A DNA stretch of 64,000 nucleotides from Nonomuraea solani (GTDB taxonomy: Bacteria > Actinomycetota > Actinomycetes > Streptosporangiales > Streptosporangiaceae): NCBI RefSeq assembly GCF_900108335.1, contig NZ_FNVT01000002.1, forward strand, positions 62,001 to 126,000, read 5' to 3'. The position numbers were made by a program, and so were the translations under genes. Under the pieces are notes generated by a model that saw only the letters and a list, made by a program, of their open reading frames with translations, did not search any database and was not told where the DNA came from. This document shows, piece after piece, positions 16,642 to 25,550 of the stretch. Within the stretch, counting starts at the first letter, position 1. Each line of letters opens with the position of its first letter.

Positions 16642-17178
16642 ATGCCAGACAACGGTGGAAGCGAATGGCGCCGCGCGGTGGCCGCCCTGGTCGCTGCGGC
16701 GACGCTGGCCGGCTGCGGGATCACCGACACCGATCCGCAGCCCGCCGGTCAGCCCGTCCAGGGCGGCCCGGCCGAGCGGAGCGGCCGGCTGCTGCGGGTG
16801 TACTTCGTCACCCCGCAGGGCGCCTGGCCGGTGTCCCGGCCCGCACCGGGAGGAGACCGGCTCCAGCCGGCCATGGACGCGCTGCTCGCCGGGCCCACGG
16901 CGGACGAGCGGGCCCGCGGCCTGGTCACGCAGGTGCCCGCGGCGGCCAAGCCGGTCCGGGCCACGACGGTCAAGGGCCGGGTGCGGCTGCGGCTGCCCTG
17001 GCTGGTGCGCGACCTGCGGCCGGCGGCGGTGAGCCAGCTCGTGTGCACGGCCGCCGCGACCTCCGGTGGCGACCCCGTCGTCGAGGTGTACGAACCAGGC
17101 ATGGGGGCCGAACCCTGGCCGGTCAAGTGCGATGAGAGCGGGTCGGCCGTACCGACCGAACAGGGAGGATCCTCGTGA
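16642..17178 (+). CDS. GerMN-domain lipoprotein
   Basis: A 178-residue lipoprotein (signal with LAGC, Cys about residue 25). The mature part is a GerMN domain: strand LLRVYFVTPQGAWPVSR, helix LQPAMDALLAGPTADERARGLVTQVP, then VRATTVKGRVRLRLPWLV. The same domain occurs in spore protein GerM and in LpqB, the partner of the MtrAB two-component system in actinobacteria. The following response regulator starts within its stop (GTGA overlap), and a histidine kinase follows, so this lipoprotein is likely an extracytoplasmic accessory of that sensory system. GGGAG precedes the start. Confidence 0.82.
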   Translation: MPDNGGSEWRRAVAALVAAATLAGCGITDTDPQPAGQPVQGGPAERSGRLLRVYFVTPQGAWPVSRPAPGGDRLQPAMDALLAGPTADERARGLVTQVPAAAKPVRATTVKGRVRLRLPWLVRDLRPAAVSQLVCTAAATSGGDPVVEVYEPGMGAEPWPVKCDESGSAVPTEQGGSS

Positions 17179-17855
17179 CCCGCGTGCTGCTGATAGAGGA
17201 CGACCCGGCCGTGCGCCGGGGCGTGAGCCTCGGCCTGCGCCACCGCGGCCACGAGATCCTGCTGGTCGCGACCGGCGAGGACGGGCTGGCCGAGCTGGTC
17301 GCGAGCGCCCCCGAGATCGTGCTCCTCGACCTGATGCTGCCCGGCATGAGCGGCCTGGAGACGTGCCGCCGCATCCGCGCCTTCAGCCAGGTGCCCATCG
17401 TGATCCTGTCCGCGCGCGACGATGACGTGGACGTCGTCGTGGGCCTGGAGGCCGGCGCCGACGACTACGTGATCAAGCCCGCCAGCAGCGACGTCATCGA
17501 GGCCCGGATGCGGGCGGTGCTGCGCCGTACCAGCCCGCCCGCCGCCGGCCAGGCCCGCGCCACGTACGGCGACCTGCTCATCGACCGGGTCGCCCTGCGC
17601 GTGCTCAAGCACGACGCCCAGCTCGCGCTGCCGCCGACGGAGCTGAAGCTGCTGCTGTTCCTGTCGGCCGCGCCCGAGCAGACCTTCAGCCGCCAGCAAC
17701 TCCTTGAGCAGGTGTGGGAGCACACCTTCCACGGCGACTACCGGCTGGTCGACGCGTGCGTGATGCGGCTGCGGGCCAAGATCGAGGACGAGCCGCGCAG
17801 CCCTCGCTACATCCAGACCGTACGCGGCTTCGGCTACCGGTTCGGGCCGCTGTGA
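17175..17855 (+). CDS. OmpR/PhoB-type response regulator
   Basis: A 226-residue regulator. The receiver domain (1-115) has the acidic pair LLIEDDPAV, the phospho-acceptor Asp in IVLLDLMLPG (about residue 52), the Ser/Thr switch in VILSARDD and the Lys in YVIKPAS. The C-terminal winged helix (about 130-226) shows LPPTELKLLLFLSAAPEQTFSRQQLLEQVWEHTF in pieces and ends with YIQTVRGFGYRFGPL. The GTG start overlaps the lipoprotein stop by four bases, and the histidine kinase starts on its own stop, so all three are translationally coupled. Target genes are unknown. Confidence 0.93.
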   Translation: MTRVLLIEDDPAVRRGVSLGLRHRGHEILLVATGEDGLAELVASAPEIVLLDLMLPGMSGLETCRRIRAFSQVPIVILSARDDDVDVVVGLEAGADDYVIKPASSDVIEARMRAVLRRTSPPAAGQARATYGDLLIDRVALRVLKHDAQLALPPTELKLLLFLSAAPEQTFSRQQLLEQVWEHTFHGDYRLVDACVMRLRAKIEDEPRSPRYIQTVRGFGYRFGPL

Positions 17856-19249
17856 TCCGCCCGTCCCTCGGCCTGCGCGCCCAACTGGTGCTGGCGTTCC
17901 TGCTGGTCTCGGTGCTCGGCGCGGTCACCGTCGCCGCGGTCACCTTCCGCCAGGGCCGCACCGCGATCGTGGCCCGCGCCCAGGCCGACGCCCTGCGGGA
18001 ACTGCGCACCCACCTCACCGCGAGGGTGCCCGACCTGCCCACCGAGCCCACCGAGGCGGACCTGCGCACGCTGGCCCGGCAGCTCGGCACGCGTACCGCT
18101 CTTTCCCATCGCGGCGGGCCGCTGATCAGCGCCGGGGCGCAGGCGCCGCCGCTGCCCGCGCTGTTGCGCGCCCGGGCGGCCTCCGCGACCACCGCGCTGG
18201 CCCAGCGCTTCCACCACGACGGGACACCCTGGCTGGCCCTGGCCCTTCCCGTCACCGCCGCCGGCCGTCCGCACGACGCCCCGCCGCTCGTCGTCTACGC
18301 CTCCTTCTCGCTGGCCTCCCAGCAGCAGGACGTGGACGGCCTGGCGGCCGCCGCCCGCGCCGGAGCGCTGCCCGTCGCGCTGGCCTCGATCATCCCCGCG
18401 CTGCTGGCCGCGCGCAGGCTGCTGCGACCGGTCCGGCGGCTGCGTACGGCCGCCGAACAGATGGCGGGCGGCGGTCTGGACACGCGTGTGAACGTCACGG
18501 GCAACGACGAGCTGGCCGACCTCGGCCGTACCTTCAACACCATGGCGGCCACGCTCCAGAGCGACGCGGCCGCGCTGCGCGCCATGGAGGCGCGGGCGCG
18601 CCGGTTCGCCGCCGACGTCTCGCACGAGCTGCGCACACCGCTGGCGGCCATGAGCGCGGTGACCGAGGTCCTCGACGCCGACGCCGCCTCCGGCCGCCTG
18701 GCCCCGCTCACCGCCGAGGCGCTGCAACTGGTCTCCGACGAGACGCGCAAGCTCACCCGCCTGGTCGACGACCTGATCGAGGTGTCCCGCTTCGACGCCG
18801 GGGCGGCCGTCCTGCACCTCGACGAGGTCGATCTGGGCGAGCTCGTCGCCAAGACGCTCGCCCTGCGGCACTGGCACGACCGGGTGCGCACCGACCTTCC
18901 CGCCGGGCTGCGGGTCCGCCTCGATCCGCGCCGGGTCGATGTCATCCTCGCCAACCTGGTCGGCAACGCGCTCCGGCACGGTGGCACGGCGGTGCTCGTT
19001 CAGGTCGCGGCCGAGCCCGGCCGGATCTCCGTCGCCGTCTCCGACGACGGCCCCGGCATCCCCGCCGGCCTGCTGCCGCACGTCTTCGACCGCTTCACCA
19101 AAGGGGACGCCGCGCGTGCCAGGAGCGAGGGCAGCGGGCTGGGCCTGGCGATCGCCGCCGAGAACGCGCGCCTGCACGGCGGCACCCTCACGGCGGCCAA
19201 CGCCCCGGACGGCGGCGCCGTGCTGACGCTCACCCTGCCTCGCTCGTGA
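17852..19249 (+). CDS. Sensor histidine kinase with HAMP domain
   Basis: A 465-residue membrane kinase. Two membrane segments (LVLAFLLVSVLGAVTVAAV near residue 12; ALPVALASIIPALLAAR near residue 175) enclose an extracytoplasmic sensor of about 150 residues; HAMP follows (RLLRPVRRLRTAAEQMAGG). The phospho-acceptor His is in RRFAADVSHELRTPLAAM (about residue 257); catalytic boxes are LANLVGNALRHGG (N), SDDGPGIPAG (G1) and GSGLGLAIAAENA (G2). The GTG start overlaps the regulator stop by four bases. Its last 20 bases overlap the 3' end of the convergent carbonic anhydrase gene, so no separate terminator exists between them. Confidence 0.92.
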   Translation: MIRPSLGLRAQLVLAFLLVSVLGAVTVAAVTFRQGRTAIVARAQADALRELRTHLTARVPDLPTEPTEADLRTLARQLGTRTALSHRGGPLISAGAQAPPLPALLRARAASATTALAQRFHHDGTPWLALALPVTAAGRPHDAPPLVVYASFSLASQQQDVDGLAAAARAGALPVALASIIPALLAARRLLRPVRRLRTAAEQMAGGGLDTRVNVTGNDELADLGRTFNTMAATLQSDAAALRAMEARARRFAADVSHELRTPLAAMSAVTEVLDADAASGRLAPLTAEALQLVSDETRKLTRLVDDLIEVSRFDAGAAVLHLDEVDLGELVAKTLALRHWHDRVRTDLPAGLRVRLDPRRVDVILANLVGNALRHGGTAVLVQVAAEPGRISVAVSDDGPGIPAGLLPHVFDRFTKGDAARARSEGSGLGLAIAAENARLHGGTLTAANAPDGGAVLTLTLPRS

Positions 19250-19937
19250 CAGGCGCGCCGTTCAGGATCTCGACCTCGCCGGTGTCCAGGGAGTAGTACG
19301 CGCTGACCACCGCCAGGGCCCCCTTGCCCTCCAGCGGCGCCAGGTCCCGGTTGCCGCGCAGGGCGTCCGCGGTCAGCTTCACCTGGGCCCTGGCCATCGC
19401 GTCGGCGGGGTCGTCGCCGGTGGCGTGCTCGTAGGCCGGGCGCAGCGCCTCCGTGATCGCCTGGAGGTTGCCCGGCAGCGACCTGCCCGCCCGCAGGGCT
19501 CCGTAGACGGCCGAGACCGCGCCGCACCGCTGGTGGCCGAGCACCACGATCAGCGGGGTTCCGCTGGTCATCGGCCCGTATTCGACGGAACCGGTGATCA
19601 CGGAATCGACGGCCACCCCGCCGCTGCGCATGACGAACAGATCGCCCAGGCCGGTGTCGAAGACCAGCTCGGGCGGCACCCGGGAGTCGATGCACGACAG
19701 CACCGCGCCGTAGGGGCGCTGGCTGGAGGCCAGCAGCTCCCGGCGGGTGGGATCGCGGTCGGGGTGCTGGAGCGCGTTGCTCACCCAGCGCCGGTTGCCC
19801 GCCATCAGCCGGTCGTAGGCGGCCTTCGGCGTGCCCGGGTAGGGTCTTGCCACCGGTGAACAGCCGACCAGGCTCGCCGCCGTCAGGGACGCGGCTCCCG
19901 TCAGCAGCGATCGTCGGCCTGGACCGTCTGCCCGCAT
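19230..19937 (-). CDS. Exported beta-class carbonic anhydrase
   Basis: A 235-residue protein interconverting CO2 and bicarbonate. Zinc ligands and dyad are visible: AVLSCIDSRVPPE (Cys, Asp-Arg) and VVLGHQRCGAV (His, Cys); the helix-rich DPADAMARAQVKLT region is typical. The N-terminus GPGRRSLLTGAASLTAASLVGC combines a twin-arginine motif with a lipobox, so the enzyme is exported folded and anchored outside, unlike cytoplasmic homologues. The ATG at 19937 is preferred because GGAGG lies eight bases upstream; the alternative starts at 19943 and 19952 are too close to it or overlap it. It converges on and overlaps the histidine kinase by 20 bases. Confidence 0.9.
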   Translation of the reverse strand: MRADGPGRRSLLTGAASLTAASLVGCSPVARPYPGTPKAAYDRLMAGNRRWVSNALQHPDRDPTRRELLASSQRPYGAVLSCIDSRVPPELVFDTGLGDLFVMRSGGVAVDSVITGSVEYGPMTSGTPLIVVLGHQRCGAVSAVYGALRAGRSLPGNLQAITEALRPAYEHATGDDPADAMARAQVKLTADALRGNRDLAPLEGKGALAVVSAYYSLDTGEVEILNGAPVTSEAG

Positions 19938-20054
19938 GTTCATGACCTCCACCAGAGAACGAATGGTAATCGTAAAGTAACTCTAAGTGTTCGTTCAAGC
20001 GGCGTTCCGTAAAAGGGAGGCGCGGCTCGGGGCGTTCTGGAAACCTGGGGGCAA

Positions 20055-22163
20055 ATGACCTTGAACGAGCCGGCCGGGCCAGAGGCGTTCGGCATTCTGC
20101 TGCACAGCGAGGACACCGCCGACGTGTGCCGCGCCCTTGACGACTACCAGCACGAAGAGGCGCTCACCCGGTTCGGCGGGAGCAACCCGCTGGAACCGTT
20201 CGCCGACGAGGTGCTCTTCGTCGCGCGCGACCTGCTCGGCCGCCCCGCCGGGCCCCAGGCTCACACGAGCGCCCTGAACGTGCTGCGCAACCTCGCCGAG
20301 CACGAGGACGCCGACCTGATCGCCGCCGCCCTCGACGGCGACCCGGGCGTGGACCTGCTGGCGGCGGGCCTGTCGGCGGCCGGAGCCGCCCTGACGGACG
20401 GGCCCGAGCCCAACCGTCGGCTGCTGGCGACGGTCATCGCCATCGTTCTCGACGAGGGCCGCGACGTGGACGAGCGGTGCGCCGCCCTGTCGGCCCTGGA
20501 CTGCGTCGAGGCCCCTGAGGTCGAGGACGCGCTGATCCGCGCGAGCGAGTCGGGCGAGCTGGATCTGGAGATCAGTGCCGCGCTCCGGCTCGCGAGGCCG
20601 GGGCGGATCAGGACCCACCGCGAGCGGGTGGAGCGGCTCCTGGCGTCCTGGCCGGAGGACGCGCGCGGGACGAGCCTCGTCCGCGAGCAGCTCGCCGGCT
20701 TCCACAGCCTCCACTGGACCGACGCCGAGCCGGCCGGCCCGGAGCTGCGGAGCGCCCTTGAGGAGCTGATGTTCCCGGCCGGCGACGAGGCGTGCCTTGA
20801 GGCGTTCCTGACGCTGCTCCGCAGTGACGACCCGGTCGCGGTGGGGATCGCGTTCGACCAGTACGAGCATTGGGAGGGCCTGCGCCGGGTCCTCACCGAC
20901 GAGAGCTCCGCCGAGCGCCACCTGCCCGAGGTGCTGGCCCGCGCCCGCGAGGAGCTGCGGCGGCCGCCCTCCCCCGCCGAGCTGGCCCCGGCGTGCGGGG
21001 TCGGCGCCAACCACGTGAGCGCCCTGAACCTGATCGGCGCGCGTTACGCCACACCGTCGGACGCGGACCTGGTGGTGGAGCACCTCACGCGGGCGGCCTC
21101 GGATCAGGTGCGCGACCGGGCGATCTGGGTGGCGTACGGCGTGCTCGACGAGGCGGAGGTCAAGGACCAGCGGGTCATCGACGCCCTGAGCGGCCTGCTG
21201 ACCCCTCCCTGGCCGCGCTTCTCCCTGGAGAGGGAGCAGGCGATCCGCGTCCTGGCCGACGCGCTCGGGCCGCAGGCCGACGACGTGCTGCTGCGGCTGG
21301 TACGCGGCGACGACACCCGGGCCCAGGCCCACGCGGTCTACTACCTGCTCAGGACGGGCGGCCGCGACAGGTACGGCGACCTGCTCGTGGAGGTGGCCGA
21401 GAGCTGGGGCGAGCACTCGCCCGCGCGTCCCTGGGGCGAGGACGTCGCCGGCCTGGTGCTCGGTAAGCTGCACAGCGTCTATTGGGAGGGCCTCCGGCTC
21501 GCGGACCCCGGCCTGCACCGCGCCCACCGGGAGCTGCGGGTTCCCACCTCCGAAGCGGCCTGCCACCACGCCCTGCGCACGCTGCTCGACAGCGGCGACC
21601 AGGTGGCCGTGGGGATCGCGCTGGACCACTGGTGGCACCCGGACGGCATCGCGCGGCACTTCGGCGAGGAGGCAAGGAACGCCGACGCGCCGCTGGTCCT
21701 CGACCGGGTCCGGGAGGCGTTGCGGCAGCCTCGGCTCTGTGACAGCCATCTGAGCGCGTTGAACGCCCTGCGCGTCTCCTGGGCGGACGAGGCCGATCTT
21801 CTCGCGGACGTCCTGGAGAACGCCGCGAACGACCAGATCCGTGAATGTGCGCTGGAGGCGGTGCCTTCGGAGGATCCCGGCCCGCGGCTGGTGGAGGCGC
21901 TGGGGAACGTCGCCTGCGACCCCGGCGTCCGGCTCGGCGACCGCCTGGGCGCCGTCCGGGCGCTGGACGGGGTTCCCGGCTCGGCCGCCGCGCTGGTGCG
22001 CGCGACGGGGTGTCCCGAGGTGGAGATCCAGGCGGCCGCCGCCTGGGGGTTGTGCGATGAGGAGATCTTCGACGAGCATCGCGACCTGTGCGAGAGGCTG
22101 AGTGCGAAGTGGCCCGCGGACAACGTCCCGTGGGAGGCCGAGCGGGTCCGCGAGCTGCTGTGA
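20055..22163 (+). CDS. Large HEAT-like protein with three internal modules
   Basis: A 702-residue acidic, all-helical cytoplasmic protein without signal or membrane segments. It contains three copies of a module of about 240-260 residues: FGILLHSEDTADVCRALDDY (about residue 12), FLTLLRSDDPVAVGIAFDQY (about 249) and LRTLLDSGDQVAVGIALDHW (about 507), each followed by a helix with VLxRAREELRRP-like sequence, a conserved SALNxL segment and HEAT-style repeats. Such arrays are protein-binding scaffolds, and I recognise no catalytic motif. The downstream AraC regulator starts within the stop codon (TGATG), so the two proteins are made together and may interact. No known family name is proposed. Confidence 0.75.
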   Translation: MTLNEPAGPEAFGILLHSEDTADVCRALDDYQHEEALTRFGGSNPLEPFADEVLFVARDLLGRPAGPQAHTSALNVLRNLAEHEDADLIAAALDGDPGVDLLAAGLSAAGAALTDGPEPNRRLLATVIAIVLDEGRDVDERCAALSALDCVEAPEVEDALIRASESGELDLEISAALRLARPGRIRTHRERVERLLASWPEDARGTSLVREQLAGFHSLHWTDAEPAGPELRSALEELMFPAGDEACLEAFLTLLRSDDPVAVGIAFDQYEHWEGLRRVLTDESSAERHLPEVLARAREELRRPPSPAELAPACGVGANHVSALNLIGARYATPSDADLVVEHLTRAASDQVRDRAIWVAYGVLDEAEVKDQRVIDALSGLLTPPWPRFSLEREQAIRVLADALGPQADDVLLRLVRGDDTRAQAHAVYYLLRTGGRDRYGDLLVEVAESWGEHSPARPWGEDVAGLVLGKLHSVYWEGLRLADPGLHRAHRELRVPTSEAACHHALRTLLDSGDQVAVGIALDHWWHPDGIARHFGEEARNADAPLVLDRVREALRQPRLCDSHLSALNALRVSWADEADLLADVLENAANDQIRECALEAVPSEDPGPRLVEALGNVACDPGVRLGDRLGAVRALDGVPGSAAALVRATGCPEVEIQAAAAWGLCDEEIFDEHRDLCERLSAKWPADNVPWEAERVRELL

Positions 22164-22954
22164 TGGCGATGCATTCGCTGCCCGCGCAGCCAGGGGCGGA
22201 GCCGTACGAGATGGTCGCCCGCCTCTCACCGCCGCACCTGCGGCCGTACGTGCTGGGCTGGGCCGGTTTTCACGCCCGGCAGGGGCGGCCCAGCCGGATG
22301 CTGCCGCTCAACGCGGCCACCCTGATCATCGACTTCACCGGCATGGGCCCTCTCGTCACGGGGCCTCGCGCCACCGTGACGTACTCGGCCGATTCGCCGT
22401 GGCGGCACGGGATGGCGGCCGGGCTCACCCCCGCCGGGATGTCGGCGCTGACGGGCACGCCCCTGCGCGAGGTCGCCGGGGCGACCGTGCGCCTGGAGGA
22501 CCTTCTCGGCGCCCGTGCCGCTGAGCTGACCGAGCGGCTGATGGCGCCGGCGAGCTGGGCGGAGCGCTTCGGGTTGCTGGAGGAGCGGCTGACGGCGTGG
22601 CTGCGCCCCGACGCCGGCCGCGACGGCCTGATCATGCACGCCTGGCGGCGGCTGCAGGCGCCGGCGGGCCCGCCGACCATCGGGGCGCTCGCCGATGAGC
22701 TGGGCGTCAGCCGTCGTTACGTCGAGCTCGGATTCCGCCGGACGGTGGGCCTGTCGCCCAAGACGGTGGCTCGGATCGCCCGGTTCCAGCGGACCGTGGA
22801 CACGTGGCGGCGGCCGTCGGCCACGCTGGGCGAGGCCGTGGCCTGCGGGTACGCCGACCAGCCGCACCTCACCCGCGAGGTCCGGGCGATGGCGCGGATG
22901 ACGCCGAAGGAGCTGTTCGCATTCGTTCAATACACCGATCGGCTCACCGGCTAG
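22163..22954 (+). CDS. AraC-family transcriptional regulator
   Basis: A 263-residue regulator. The N-terminal half is a DUF6597-like sensing domain (LSPPHLRPYVLGWAGFHARQ, LIIDFTG, AGLTPAGMSALTGTPLREVAG); the C-terminal half has the paired helix-turn-helix motifs (PTIGALADELGVSRRYVELG FRRTVGLSPKTVARIARFQR, here in two parts, and LGEAVACGYADQPHLTREVR). The ATG at 22163 overlaps the stop of the HEAT-like gene by one base, indicating translational coupling; GTG at 22160 is an alternative. Target and ligand are unknown. Confidence 0.88.
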   Translation: MAMHSLPAQPGAEPYEMVARLSPPHLRPYVLGWAGFHARQGRPSRMLPLNAATLIIDFTGMGPLVTGPRATVTYSADSPWRHGMAAGLTPAGMSALTGTPLREVAGATVRLEDLLGARAAELTERLMAPASWAERFGLLEERLTAWLRPDAGRDGLIMHAWRRLQAPAGPPTIGALADELGVSRRYVELGFRRTVGLSPKTVARIARFQRTVDTWRRPSATLGEAVACGYADQPHLTREVRAMARMTPKELFAFVQYTDRLTG

Positions 22955-23011
22955 CGTGACCTTCCGCTCCGGACCGAACGGGTGCCGGGGGACAGGAAGG
23001 GGCAACACGTC

Positions 23012-24334
23012 ATGGCAGGCGTTCTCGCGGCCGATCCCACCCTCGCCGACTTCGGCAAGGACCCGCTGTGGATCACCATCGTCAAGGCCGTGATGCTGTT
23101 CCTCTTTCTGGGGCTGGGGGTCGTCTTCGGGGTCTGGTTCGAGCGCAAGCTGATCTCGCGGATGCAGAACCGGTACGGGCCCAACCGGGCCGGTAAGTTC
23201 GGCCTGCTGCAGTCGGTGGCCGATGCGATCAAGATGGGCCTGAAGGAGGACCTCTTCCCGCGGACCGTGGACAAGATGCTCTACCTGCTGGCGCCCGTGA
23301 TCATGGTGGTGCCGGCGTTCCTGGCCTTCTCGATCGTGCCGTTCGCGCCGATGGTCAACCTGTTCGGCGTGCAGACGCCGCTGCAGTTGGTCGACCTGCC
23401 GGTGGCGGTGCTGTTCATGCTGGCCATGGGTGCCGTGTCGGTCTACGGCGTGGTGCTGGCCGGGTGGTCGTCGCGGTCGCCGTACGCGCTGCTCGGGGGT
23501 CTGCGGTCGGCGGCGCAGGTGGTCTCGTACGAGATCGCGATGGGCCTGTCGTTCGTGGCCATCTTCCTGTTCGCCGGCACGCTGTCCACCTCGGAGATCG
23601 TCAAGGCGCAGGAGCAGACCTGGTTCGCGGTGCTGCTCATCCCGTCCTTCGTGGTCTACGTGATCTGCATGTTCGGCGAGGCCGCGCGCATCCCGTTCGA
23701 CCTGCCCGAGGGTGAGGGCGAGCTGGTCGGCGGCTTCCAGACCGAATACTCCTCGTCGCTGAAGTTCGCCCTGATCATGATGGGCGAATACCTGCACACC
23801 TTCACCGCGACCGGCATCGCCGTCACGTTGTTCCTGGGCGGCTGGCGGGCGCCGTGGCCGGTCTCCGTGTGGGACGGCGCCAACGTGGGCTGGATGCCGG
23901 TGCTGTGGTTCCTCGTCAAGTTCGTGCTGACCTTCGGTTTCATCATCTGGGTGCGCGCCTCGCTGCCTCGCGTGCGGTATGACCAGCTCATGTCGCTCGG
24001 CTGGAAGGTGCTGATCCCGGTCAGCCTGGCCTGGATCATGCTCGTCGCGGCCGTGCGCAACGTGGTGGTCAACCGGGAGGACCGGGTGCTCGGCATCGGG
24101 CTCGGCGTGGCCGTGGTGATCGCCGCCCTGGCCATCTGGATGCGGTTCGACACCGTCAATCAGCGCCGCAAGGAGGCCGCGAAGGCGCGGGTGGAGGCCG
24201 AGTTCGCGGAGCTGTCCGAAGAGCCGACGGCCGGCGGCTTCCCGGTGCCGCCGCTCGACCTGCCGCATTACCACGGTGTCACTCGGCACGACACCGCCCG
24301 TTCGGGGAAGGTGGAGGTGGCGCGGAAGTCATGA
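23012..24334 (+). CDS. nuoH: NADH-quinone oxidoreductase subunit H homologue, isolated gene
   Basis: A 440-residue membrane protein with at least eight helices, matching the quinone-site subunit of complex I. Diagnostic segments are FERKLISRMQNRYGPNRAG near the N-terminus, SYEIAMGLSF, and the strongly conserved loop GEAARIPFDLPEGEGELVGG followed by FQTEYSS. The C-terminal tail GGFPVPPLDLPHYHG is typical of actinobacterial NuoH. AAGGGG lies upstream of the start at 23012. None of the other thirteen nuo genes is nearby: the neighbours are an AraC regulator and an orphan kinase. It looks intact, so it is either a second copy or a displaced sole copy; the window cannot decide. Confidence 0.9.
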   Translation: MAGVLAADPTLADFGKDPLWITIVKAVMLFLFLGLGVVFGVWFERKLISRMQNRYGPNRAGKFGLLQSVADAIKMGLKEDLFPRTVDKMLYLLAPVIMVVPAFLAFSIVPFAPMVNLFGVQTPLQLVDLPVAVLFMLAMGAVSVYGVVLAGWSSRSPYALLGGLRSAAQVVSYEIAMGLSFVAIFLFAGTLSTSEIVKAQEQTWFAVLLIPSFVVYVICMFGEAARIPFDLPEGEGELVGGFQTEYSSSLKFALIMMGEYLHTFTATGIAVTLFLGGWRAPWPVSVWDGANVGWMPVLWFLVKFVLTFGFIIWVRASLPRVRYDQLMSLGWKVLIPVSLAWIMLVAAVRNVVVNREDRVLGIGLGVAVVIAALAIWMRFDTVNQRRKEAAKARVEAEFAELSEEPTAGGFPVPPLDLPHYHGVTRHDTARSGKVEVARKS

Positions 24335-24403
24335 CACGGCGTCACTGGTGGTGTCATGGAGTGCTGCTGTTCGATTCCGGATAAACCACCCAGATGAGGA
24401 CCC

Positions 24404-25501
24404 GTGAGCCCGACGAACACCGAGCCGGCGCAGGGCCGGTTGCGCAAGCTCAACCTCACCATGTTCCTTCCGCTGCTCGCCTTCGCCGGGGTGCTGGTGG
24501 TGGCGAAGGACGCCCGGTCCTGGTGGGAGGCCCTCGTCCTGGGCGCGGGCGTGGTGGCGGCCCTGGTGGTCTTCGTACGGTGGGCGGCGGGCGACGTCCT
24601 GCGCGTCGCGCTGCCCTGCCTGCTCGTGACCGCGGCCGTGTGGCCGTATTCCGTGCTGGTCGCCGGCGGTGGGGCGGGGTTCTTCGGCATCTCCTTCGCG
24701 GGCGCCCTCGTCGTCCCCCGGCTGCCGCGCCACCGGGTCGCGGCGGCCATCGCGCTGACCGTCTACGTCGCCGCGGTGGGCGCGTCGAGGCTGCTGGTGG
24801 AGCACGGCGACGTCTCCGGGGTGCTGTTCCAGTTCGTCCTGGTCCCCACGGGCATCACCGCAATAGTGCTCGGGCTCATGTTCCCCAACAAACGCTTCTA
24901 CGACGTCGTCACGGATCTGGAGGAGGCACGGGATCGGGAGGCGGAGCTGGCCGTCATCCGCGAACGGGTCCGCTTCGCCGGCGACCTGCACGACATCCAG
25001 GGCCACACCCTGCACGTGGTGAAGCTGAAAACGGCGCTCGCCCAGAAACTCGTGGACAGCGACGCCGAGCGCGCCAAACAGGAGCTGCGGGAGATCCACG
25101 CGCTGGTCAGCGAGACCATCACCCAGACCAAGGCGCTCGCCTACGCGCAACGGCGGCTCAACCTGTCCGCCGAGCTGGAGAACGCCAGGAACCTCTTCGA
25201 GGCGGCGGGCATCGACGTGCGCATCGACCGCCGGGCGGACGTCGACCCGGGCGCGGGCGAGCTGCTCGGCCAGGTGCTGCGCGAGACCACCACCAACATC
25301 CTGCGGCACGCCCAGGCGACGCAGGTGACGATCACCCTGTCGGAATCCAGCATCGCCATCGTCAACGACGGCGCCTCGCGGGCACCCCTGCCCGAGCTGC
25401 GCGGGCTGGCCGCCCTCCGGCAGCGCGTCACCGCCGACGGCGGCGAGCTGACGGTCCAGCAGGACGACGGCCGGTTCCTGACCGCCGCGACCTTCCCTTG
25501 A
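24404..25501 (+). CDS. DesK/NarX-type sensor histidine kinase, orphan
   Basis: A 365-residue kinase. The N-terminal 150 residues are five or so membrane segments with very little outside, as in DesK-like sensors of membrane state. The HisKA_3 domain has RFAGDLHDIQGHTLHVVKLK with the phospho-acceptor His (about residue 199), and the ATPase part has LRETTTNILRHAQATQ (N box) and a short GLAALRQRVTADGGEL in place of a longer G2 box. No NarL-type response regulator accompanies it, although such pairs are nearly always adjacent; its partner must be elsewhere. GAGG lies before the GTG start. It ends 49 bases before an SRPBCC gene. Confidence 0.87.
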   Translation: MSPTNTEPAQGRLRKLNLTMFLPLLAFAGVLVVAKDARSWWEALVLGAGVVAALVVFVRWAAGDVLRVALPCLLVTAAVWPYSVLVAGGGAGFFGISFAGALVVPRLPRHRVAAAIALTVYVAAVGASRLLVEHGDVSGVLFQFVLVPTGITAIVLGLMFPNKRFYDVVTDLEEARDREAELAVIRERVRFAGDLHDIQGHTLHVVKLKTALAQKLVDSDAERAKQELREIHALVSETITQTKALAYAQRRLNLSAELENARNLFEAAGIDVRIDRRADVDPGAGELLGQVLRETTTNILRHAQATQVTITLSESSIAIVNDGASRAPLPELRGLAALRQRVTADGGELTVQQDDGRFLTAATFP

Positions 25502-25550
25502 TCCTGGCCTCATACTCGGTCACAGCCCTTTGACGACTTTGAGGTGAGCA

